From JABFXX01 sp964419605 (GTDB taxonomy: Bacteria; Myxococcota_A; Polyangia; Haliangiales; Haliangiaceae): 16,717 nt of DNA. Within the stretch, counting starts at the first letter, position 1. Each line of letters begins with the position of its first letter. Positions 6,332 to 11,674 of this stretch are shown here, piece by piece. The notes beneath the pieces were generated by a model that did not search any database, was not told the origin of the DNA, and saw nothing but the letters and a program-made list of their open reading frames with translations. The stretch is from NCBI GenBank assembly GCA_964419605.1, contig CAYQQM010000097.1, positions 1 to 16,717 on the forward strand, in the 5' to 3' direction. The position numbers and the translations under genes were made by a program.

Positions 6332-7705
6332 ATGAGCGCTACTCTCACGTTTTGCGGCGCTGCGCGCATGGTCACCGGCAGCTGTTACCACCTTCAGGTG
6401 GGAGACGAGGCGATCGTCATCGATTGCGGCACGTTCCAAGGCGGGCCCGACGACGAGGCCAAGAATGCGGCCGACTTTGCGTTTGCGCCGGAAGGGGTGA
6501 ACGCGTTGGTGCTTACCCACGGCCACCTCGATCATGTCGGTAGGGCGCCGCTGCTCGTGAAACGAGGGTTTCGGGGCACCATTCTCGGCCATCCTGCAAC
6601 CCTCGACATCGCCTCCCTGATATTGGAGGACTCGGCGAAGATTGCCAATCACAGTGATGGAGAACCGCTGTACGGCCTCGGCGACGTCGAAGTTACCGCG
6701 GCGCACATGCGGCCGGTCAAGTCATATGGCGAGCCGGTTCGCGTCGGCGTGTTTACGATCGAGTTGTTCGATGCCGGGCACATTTTAGGGTCGTCGTCGG
6801 TGCGGGTGTCGTGGGGAAGTGGCGAATCCGCGCGCGCGATCCTGTTTTCCGGTGACCTCGGCGTAGCCGGTGCGCCGCTTCTCAGAGACCCGTTCACCGC
6901 GTGGGATCCGCAGCGTCATGGCGTCGATGTCGTGGTCACAGAGTCGACGTACGGCAATCGGTCGCATCCGCCGCGGACAGAGGTGCGAGCGAATCTGCGC
7001 GCGATTGTCGAACGCGCGTTGTCGGATGGGGGCAAGGTGCTAATTCCCGCGTTTTCGATCGGGCGCACGCAAGAGGTACTGTACGAGCTCAACACGCTGA
7101 TCGAGGCTGGTGAGTTGCGCGGAATCCCGGTAATCGTCGATGGACCACTTGGGATGTCAGCGACCCGGAGCTACGGCAAGTATCGCGACTTATACGATGC
7201 CGAGGCAATGGCCAAACTAGAGCGCGGTGATCATCCGCTGGAGTTTGACAATTTAATCGGAGCTCGCGATGCAAAAGCCTCACGTCGCGCTGTCGACATG
7301 TATGGGCCTGCGATCATCATCGCCGGATCCGGCATGTGCCAGGGCGGTCGCATTCGCCATCACTTGTTGCGGCATTTGCCCGATCCCCGCACCGATGTGG
7401 TGCTTGTCGGCTATCAGGCATATCGCACGCTCGGCCGGGCGCTTCAGGACGGCCGCGATACCGTGTTCCTGAAAGGCCAAGAGGTGCAGGTAAGAGCGCG
7501 CGTCACGACCTTGAGCGGTTTGTCTGCTCATGCGGATCAGGATGGATTGCATGCGTGGTTCGCCGCATTGCCACGCAAACGTGACGCTCGCGCATTTATC
7601 ACGCACGGGGAAGAGGAGGCTGCGCGAGCGTTCGCTGGGCGGTTGGGCCAATTGGGGCTCGACACCGACGTTCCTGCGCTTGGCCAGCGGGTCGAGTTGC
7701 AGTAG
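6332..7705 (+). CDS. Beta-CASP metallo-beta-lactamase fold ribonuclease (YSH1/COG1236 type)
   Basis: Predicted zinc-dependent endoribonuclease of 457 residues, the bacterial relative of CPSF-73; Thermus TTHA0252 is a characterised member of this group. Seen: an opening FCGAARMVTGSCY typical of the family; IDCGTFQGG with Asp31; the zinc motif HGHLDHVG (His63, His65, Asp67, His68); AGHILGSS; FSGDLG with the bridging Asp; TESTYGNRSH opening the beta-CASP cap; KVLIPAFSIGRTQEVL; IIIAGSGMCQGGRIRHHL; and the C-terminal GLSAHAD (His400) and ITHGEEE (His425). All active-site elements are present and the length is normal. A GTG three codons earlier (6323) is an alternative start; neither start has a strong ribosome site. 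It acts in the cytoplasm on RNA, probably in processing or decay. It is convergent with the Uma2 gene and not obviously in an operon. Confidence 0.93.
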   Translation: MSATLTFCGAARMVTGSCYHLQVGDEAIVIDCGTFQGGPDDEAKNAADFAFAPEGVNALVLTHGHLDHVGRAPLLVKRGFRGTILGHPATLDIASLILEDSAKIANHSDGEPLYGLGDVEVTAAHMRPVKSYGEPVRVGVFTIELFDAGHILGSSSVRVSWGSGESARAILFSGDLGVAGAPLLRDPFTAWDPQRHGVDVVVTESTYGNRSHPPRTEVRANLRAIVERALSDGGKVLIPAFSIGRTQEVLYELNTLIEAGELRGIPVIVDGPLGMSATRSYGKYRDLYDAEAMAKLERGDHPLEFDNLIGARDAKASRRAVDMYGPAIIIAGSGMCQGGRIRHHLLRHLPDPRTDVVLVGYQAYRTLGRALQDGRDTVFLKGQEVQVRARVTTLSGLSAHADQDGLHAWFAALPRKRDARAFITHGEEEAARAFAGRLGQLGLDTDVPALGQRVELQ

Positions 7706-7713
7706 CGGACCCA

Positions 7714-7746
7714 GATCGACCAGGTCGCCCAGATGGCATGTCGATC
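7714..7746. repeat. Inverted repeat between convergent genes
   Basis: GATCGAC (7714-7720) and GTCGATC (7740-7746) are perfect inverted copies around a 19-base loop, exactly between the stops of the convergent ribonuclease and Uma2 genes. It could act as a two-way terminator, but there are no T tracts and the stem is only 7 bp. Confidence 0.25.
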
Positions 7747-8335
7747 AGCTTCCGGGTGCGATTTCGTCGCTTTCGAGCGCGAGTACGTCAGCGTAGATCG
7801 CGTCGATATCGATCGCGCAAGCGTTAGCTAGCACAATGCGACCGCCAGCCGCCAATGTGCGATACGTCCAACTACCGTCGGAGTTACGAAGAAAGTGTTC
7901 GACTCGAGCCTGCGACTGCGAAACCAGAAGATAGTCGGTCAGCGAGGTGAGGCGCTGGTACCCATCCCACTTGAGTCCGCGATCGTAGGGTTCGGTTCCT
8001 GCGGACAAGACCTCGACGACGATGGAGGGGTTGACGATGACATCCGTAGTTCCAGCCTCGAACTGCCTCGGACCGCAAACCACGCTGACATCTGGATACA
8101 CGTAGCGCCCGCCGAGTCCGATCCGCTGGTCCGACGTGAGTGCGAAGCACCCGCGACTGCGCAATGCAGCGTTTAGCGCCGCCCCGATCTGCATGGCCAG
8201 TGCGTTATGACGCGGGCTCCCACCGGCCATCGCGAAAATATCGCCGAGAAAATATTCATGGCGCTCAGACTGCTTGCGTTCCCACCCCAGATATTCGTCG
8301 GGAGTCAATTTTGAACGCTGGACCGCCGGAGCCAT
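7745..8335 (-). CDS. Uma2-family putative nuclease (DUF820, PD-(D/E)xK fold)
   Basis: A 196-residue protein of the Uma2/DUF820 family, a restriction-endonuclease-like fold that is abundant in cyanobacteria and myxobacteria and whose physiological role is unsettled. Seen: LTPDEYLGWERKQSERHEY near the N-terminus; GDIFAMAGGS at 31-40 with a following HNALA; SDQRIGLGGRYVYPDVSVV with Asp82 in the PDVxVV motif; VNPSIVVEVLS with Glu108; and EPYDRGLKWDGYQ with Lys122. The DYLLVSQSQARVEHF segment is also family-typical. All expected catalytic positions are present and the length is standard, so it looks intact. The ATG at 8335 gives the usual N-terminus; no strong ribosome site was seen. A broken relative lies at about 5151-5264, so the locus has carried at least two members. 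Confidence 0.92.
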   Translation of the reverse strand: MAPAVQRSKLTPDEYLGWERKQSERHEYFLGDIFAMAGGSPRHNALAMQIGAALNAALRSRGCFALTSDQRIGLGGRYVYPDVSVVCGPRQFEAGTTDVIVNPSIVVEVLSAGTEPYDRGLKWDGYQRLTSLTDYLLVSQSQARVEHFLRNSDGSWTYRTLAAGGRIVLANACAIDIDAIYADVLALESDEIAPGS

Positions 8336-8804
8336 AGCTCTAGCTTAGCGCGTTCACCGATGCGGGTCGAATACAGAAGCGAATTCACGCGTTATACGCG
8401 TAAGACCTGGCGGTTTCGGAATTTCGCTCGAGGTCGGTTGCGACGATCTTGTGCGCTGGTGTGCGGTAGCTACTGCCTCGAACAGATTCCGTAGCGTTTC
8501 GCGTTCGGATCGCTACCCGCGCAAGCGCGGAATCGCACCCATGCCTGAGGCGCGAACGTTCACACGGCTGAATGAAATTTGCGTTGCGGCGGAAGTGCCT
8601 CGGCGGGATGGCGTCCGAAACAGTACGGTTTCAGCAGTGCAATGTTTTTGCGTCGCGACGGAATTTCAAGAACATAGCCAAGCCCTGAACCGACCGATTC
8701 CCTGGCGGACCTCTGAAGAATCTTGTAACGCCGATCCATGGGATATACGCCGCCAATTAGTTCATTAGCGTCTCCAGAACAACGAATCGCTCGAACGCTC
8801 GAAC
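8336..8804. other. Intergenic region without a supported gene
   Basis: No frame here resembles a known protein. It does contain structure: ACGCG-TTATA-CGCGT (8387-8401), about 50 bases upstream of the Uma2 start and a possible operator; two adjacent hairpins at 8491-8530; and an 8-bp tandem duplication CGCTCGAA at 8788-8803, just before the ribosome site of the next gene. It should hold the promoters of the two divergent genes at its ends. Confidence 0.45.
8491..8530. repeat. Two adjacent inverted repeats
   Basis: GTAGCG (8491-8496) pairs with CGCTAC (8511-8516) around 14 bases. It is immediately followed by CCGCGCAAGCGCGG (8517-8530), itself an inverted repeat with a 2-4 base loop. The two stems directly abut. 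The site lies between divergent genes; no T run follows either stem. Confidence 0.35.
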
Positions 8805-8810
8805 AGGAGG
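8805..8810 (+). promoter_or_regulatory. Ribosome binding site that sets the start at 8819
   Basis: AGGAGG matches the full core Shine-Dalgarno and lies eight bases before the ATG at 8819. It overrides an in-frame ATG at 8738, which has no such site. Confidence 0.75.
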
Positions 8811-8818
8811 CGCATTCT

Positions 8819-9241
8819 ATGGACGTCGGCCCTGGCATGTTTGCAGGCGGGTTTGCAAGCAGCGTGGGGATGCTTAAGCAGCTATTGAAACGCTTCGTTC
8901 CACGAACCGCCGTATCTCCATCGGTGGCTGCTCATCTCAGCGACGATCTGACAAAGATCGTCGAACGTGGCGCCGCCGAGGTTCAGGCGGACCTGCAACG
9001 TGCAACGAAGAAGTTGATTCCACCGGGTGCCGTCGCGCAAACGGGTCAAGCGTTTGTGCGCGTAGTGAACGATGGTGAGGTGCCCGGTGGACTGATCGTG
9101 GAAGTGAACGCGTGGGAGCTCCATTTTTCCGCGCGCGTGGCCCCACAAGAGGTCGAAGCGGTGAAAGCAGATCTCGAGGCGGTGGCGGCCAAAATGAGTA
9201 CCCTCCTGCAACGAACACGTAGCGGTGCCAAGTCCCCATAG
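8819..9241 (+). CDS. Unrecognised 140-residue small protein
   Basis: I do not recognise a family. The start at 8819 is well supported by AGGAGG. The N-terminus (GPGMFAGGFASSVGMLKQLL) is Gly/Ala-rich and weakly hydrophobic, possibly a membrane-associating or amphipathic helix, but it is not a clear signal peptide. Residues about 37-66 form a charged helix (HLSDDLTKIVERGAAEVQAD), the middle (about 70-110) looks like beta strands (GQAFVRVVNDG, GGLIVEVNAWELHFSARV), and the end is a charged helix (EVEAVKADLEAVAAKMSTLL) with a basic tail. It lies 115 bases before tonB on the same strand. It might be co-transcribed with the operon, but the gap contains repeat structure more consistent with a separate control region. 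Confidence 0.72.
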   Translation: MDVGPGMFAGGFASSVGMLKQLLKRFVPRTAVSPSVAAHLSDDLTKIVERGAAEVQADLQRATKKLIPPGAVAQTGQAFVRVVNDGEVPGGLIVEVNAWELHFSARVAPQEVEAVKADLEAVAAKMSTLLQRTRSGAKSP

Positions 9242-9300
9242 ATAGTGAGAATCGCGCACGTTGACTGGACCGCTGCAAAGCGTGCCACGATTTTGTTTCC

Positions 9301-9341
9301 GCACAGTCACCTTCCGATCGCCGCACTGTCACCAATCGGAA
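9301..9341 (+). promoter_or_regulatory. Interleaved direct and inverted repeats upstream of tonB (possible operator)
   Basis: GCACAGTCACC (9301-9311) and GCACTGTCACC (9323-9333) are 11-bp direct repeats with one mismatch, 22 bases apart, i.e. about two helical turns on the same face. Interlaced with them, TTCCGAT (9312-9318) and ATCGGAA (9335-9341) are perfect inverted copies. The cluster ends 15 bases before the tonB ATG. A TTGACT at 9261-9266 could be a -35 element upstream, although no good -10 follows at standard spacing. Binding of a regulator is inference. Confidence 0.4.
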
Positions 9342-9356
9342 CGATAGTCGCTGCCG

Positions 9357-10067
9357 ATGTTCCACGGCTTCGAGCAAGTCAGCGACGAAACTGCACGCAA
9401 GCGGTGGTTCGCCTCGACCGGAACGGCGCTTTTGATCTGCGCCGCGGCTGCCGCGGGCATCATCGCATTGTCGCGACAGGCGATTCAGCGCGCTATCGCT
9501 GAGCCGCCGCTCGAAGTGACGTTCCGGGCCGCACCCGAGCCAGAGGTAAAGAACGAGCCACCACCGCCGCCTCCACCGAGTGGCCCGCGGCCGAAGCGAG
9601 CTGGCAAGGTGGCGCCCACGCAGCCGATCGACATTCCCGATGAAGCGCCTGCGGAAGCTACGCCAACCGAATCGACCGGCGGCGACGATCCTGAGGAGTA
9701 TGGGGAAGGCGGCGACGGCGCAATCCATCTGGATCCGCCGTCACCTCCGCCGGCCGCCGTCCCTGATCCGGATCCGATCCAGGAGAACGACCCCGGCGTC
9801 ATCGCCGCACGAGCGGCGGCCGACAATGTCCCGCCCATCTACCCCGAGATTGCGCGCAAGAAAGGCATCGAGGCGGTCGTAGTCCTTCGCGTCGAGATCG
9901 GTGCTGACGGGGGGGTCGCCTCAGTCGAGGTCGTACGCGGCGACGAGCCGTTCGCCAGCGCTGCAGTCCTCGCCGTCAAGACCTGGCGCTACGAGCCAGC
10001 GCGCATCGATGGAATCGCTACCGCCGTATCACGCCGCATCAAGATTCCGTTTCGTCTCCACAGCTAA
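9357..10067 (+). CDS. tonB: TonB-family energy-transducing protein
   Basis: A 236-residue inner-membrane-anchored protein that would carry force from an ExbB/ExbD motor to an outer-membrane receptor. Seen: a short cytoplasmic N-terminus; one membrane segment at about 18-40; a Pro-rich periplasmic linker at about 57-145 with a run of seven prolines; and a C-terminal TonB domain at about 158-236 with PPIYPEIARKKG, a G-ADGGVASVEVVRG strand, AVKTWRYEPA and the closing IKIPFRL. Length is typical. Oddity: the membrane segment (TGTALLICAAAAAGIIALSR) has no histidine where E. coli TonB has the conserved His20. The ATG at 9357 has no strong ribosome site. It is the first gene of a six-gene operon; the stop is 10 bases before exbB. 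The dedicated receptor downstream is its likely partner. Confidence 0.93.
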   Translation: MFHGFEQVSDETARKRWFASTGTALLICAAAAAGIIALSRQAIQRAIAEPPLEVTFRAAPEPEVKNEPPPPPPPSGPRPKRAGKVAPTQPIDIPDEAPAEATPTESTGGDDPEEYGEGGDGAIHLDPPSPPPAAVPDPDPIQENDPGVIAARAAADNVPPIYPEIARKKGIEAVVVLRVEIGADGGVASVEVVRGDEPFASAAVLAVKTWRYEPARIDGIATAVSRRIKIPFRLHS

Positions 10068-10077
10068 AGGAGTCCTT

Positions 10078-10836
10078 ATGAATTTTAATCTCGCCGAAGT
10101 TTTCTCCAACATGCAGCCGTTCGCGATGGTGATCGTCGCGGCGTTAGTGTTGATGGCCGCAGCGTCCGTTTCCGTTCTGCTGGAGCGGCTGTGGGTCTAC
10201 TACCGATCTCGGCGCGATTCGCGAAAGTTCGCTGCCACCGCTGCGAAAATGCTCGCAATCCACGACCACGCCGGCTTGATCAAGGTGGCCAAGACGCACC
10301 GCGCCAGCCATCTCGCTGGATTGGTGTCGTCGGGCATGACCACCTACACCGAGGCGCTGCGCCAGCCCGGGGAGCTGGGCGCGGTCGAGCTCACGCGCCG
10401 CGAGCTAGCGCGTAAGGGCGAGGCGGTGTCCGCCGACGTCCGCCGCGGCCACAACGTGCTCGCCTCGGTAGGGTCGGTTGCGCCGTTTGTCGGCCTACTC
10501 GGCACCGTGGTCGGCATCATCGGCGCCTTTCAGGGCATCGCTAAGGAGGGTTCGGGAGGACTCGGGGCCGTATCCGCCGGAATCGCCGAGGCGCTCATTG
10601 TAACTGCACTCGGCCTTGTGGTTGCCATTCCGGCGGTGCTCGCCTTTAACTTCCTATCGGCGCGAAGCGATTCGCTATTGCTCGCGATTGAGCAGTCCAA
10701 GGGCGAACTGCTCGACTACCTGGAAAACCAGGCCAGTTCGCCGGTTGCGGCCACGGGCAGCGGTCGCACGCTGGGGATAGCGCATCCTCGGGCTGCTCTC
10801 GAAACCGTCGATGGGAGACGCAGTGCGTCGACCTAG
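10078..10836 (+). CDS. exbB: ExbB/TolQ-type proton channel subunit (MotA/TolQ/ExbB family)
   Basis: A 252-residue inner-membrane protein forming the pentameric core of the Ton motor. The ATG at 10078 has AAAGGAG five bases upstream, partly overlapping the tonB stop. Seen: TM1 about 15-38; a cytoplasmic loop with FAATAAKMLAIHD and a conserved LTRRELARKGE segment; TM2 about 127-154 (SVGSVAPFVGLLGTVVGIIG) containing Thr143; and TM3 about 165-193 (GIAEALIVTALGLVVAIPAV) with Glu171 and Thr176. These correspond to E. coli ExbB Thr148, Glu176 and Thr181 in the proton pathway. A polar tail of about 35 residues after LLDYLEN is probably flexible. All key residues are present. The end overlaps the first exbD by up to 26 bases, suggesting translational coupling. 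Confidence 0.95.
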   Translation: MNFNLAEVFSNMQPFAMVIVAALVLMAAASVSVLLERLWVYYRSRRDSRKFAATAAKMLAIHDHAGLIKVAKTHRASHLAGLVSSGMTTYTEALRQPGELGAVELTRRELARKGEAVSADVRRGHNVLASVGSVAPFVGLLGTVVGIIGAFQGIAKEGSGGLGAVSAGIAEALIVTALGLVVAIPAVLAFNFLSARSDSLLLAIEQSKGELLDYLENQASSPVAATGSGRTLGIAHPRAALETVDGRRSAST

Positions 10837-11239
10837 CCGCCCCAAGCCCGACATCAACGTCACGCCGCTCGTCGACGTGGTGCTTGTGATGTTGATCATC
10901 TTCATGGTGGTGCTGCCACAGATGCAAGCAGGCGCTAATGTGAATTTGCCCGGCGCACGCAATCCCGATCGCAAAACCGACACGTCGCATCCTCCCATTA
11001 CGCTGAGTATCGCCGCCAATGGTTCGCTCTACCTCGAAAAACGCGCGGTAGCCCGCGACGAGCTGGTGGGACTGCTCCGCGACCGCCACGCTCGAGCCCC
11101 GGCAAGCAAGCTATCTTTGAAGGGCGACAGGGAAGCCTCGTACGGCGTGGTTCGGTCGATCTTCAAAGACGCCCAGGGTCTCGGTTTTCCCGGGGTTGCA
11201 CTTCAAGTCGGCGATCTTCGCCCGGGAGAGGGAAGCTGA
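10811..11239 (+). CDS. exbD: ExbD/TolR-type proton channel subunit, first copy
   Basis: A 142-residue protein with one N-terminal membrane helix and a periplasmic domain; it pairs with ExbB and carries the essential membrane aspartate. Seen: INVTPLVDVVLVMLIIFMVV at 15-34 with Asp22, equivalent to E. coli ExbD Asp25; then a periplasmic alpha/beta domain with ITLSIAANGSLYLEKRAVAR and LSLKGDREASYGVV, typical of ExbD. Two starts are possible: ATG at 10811, with no ribosome site, or GTG at 10823, preceded by GGGAG at 10813-10817. The GTG would give MRRPSRPKPD and may be the true start. Either way it overlaps the exbB end. It is followed after one base by the second exbD. Confidence 0.93.
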   Translation: MGDAVRRPSRPKPDINVTPLVDVVLVMLIIFMVVLPQMQAGANVNLPGARNPDRKTDTSHPPITLSIAANGSLYLEKRAVARDELVGLLRDRHARAPASKLSLKGDREASYGVVRSIFKDAQGLGFPGVALQVGDLRPGEGS

Positions 11240-11240
11240 G

Positions 11241-11672
11241 ATGGCATTTGAGGTTGCACTTCCCGGTCGACGTTCGCGGGTGGCACCGTCGATGAACGTC
11301 ACGCCGCTCGTCGATGTGGTCTTGGTCCTCCTGATCATCTTCATGGTCATCACGCCGATGATGGTTAAGAAGTTCTGGCTACACGTCCCCAAGACCGAAT
11401 CTGCAGCGGCAACGCCGCAGCCAGCCGACCAGGACGTACCGATCGTCATCACGCTGCGGCAGGACCGATCGGTTTGGATCAACAAGGATCGGGTCGAACG
11501 AGCGGCCCTGGCTGGCAAGCTCGAACGCGTAGTCGCGGCGCGCAGCGACGCCGTTATTTTCTTCGACGCAGAGGACGGAGTTCCCTACGGCGAAGCGATG
11601 CGAGTCCTCGATGAGGCTCGTTCCGGCGGGGCGATCAACATCGCCGTTCTCACCGAAACGGTGGTGCGGTAG
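11241..11672 (+). CDS. exbD: ExbD/TolR-type proton channel subunit, second copy
   Basis: A 143-residue second ExbD with the same fold as its neighbour: MNVTPLVDVVLVLLIIFMVI at 18-37 with the proton-carrying Asp25, then a periplasmic domain with VPIVITLRQDRSVWINKDRV and PYGEAMRVLDEARSGG. Outside the membrane helix it differs strongly from the first copy (for example no GDREASYGVV), so the two are old paralogues that probably act as a heterogeneous pair within one ExbB pentamer, as is common in operons with tandem exbD genes. The ATG at 11241 follows a GAGAGGGA site and lies one base after the previous stop, ahead of an ORF that is open further upstream. The receptor gene starts two bases after its stop. 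Confidence 0.94.
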   Translation: MAFEVALPGRRSRVAPSMNVTPLVDVVLVLLIIFMVITPMMVKKFWLHVPKTESAAATPQPADQDVPIVITLRQDRSVWINKDRVERAALAGKLERVVAARSDAVIFFDAEDGVPYGEAMRVLDEARSGGAINIAVLTETVVR

Positions 11673-11674
11673 TC

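Noticed and set aside
8451..8768. 105-residue plus-strand frame upstream of the small protein gene
   Set aside because: Arg/Ser-rich translation with no family resemblance or ribosome site; it spans the hairpin pair and ends in the leader of the next gene.
9485..9838. Gly/Ser-rich minus-strand frame opposite tonB
   Set aside because: It is the antisense of the Pro-rich TonB linker, which automatically yields Gly/Ser-rich translations.
9901..10077. Longer start for exbB inside the tonB gene
   Set aside because: It would overlap the conserved TonB domain in another frame; the ATG at 10078 has AAAGGAG at ideal spacing and gives a normal ExbB N-terminus.
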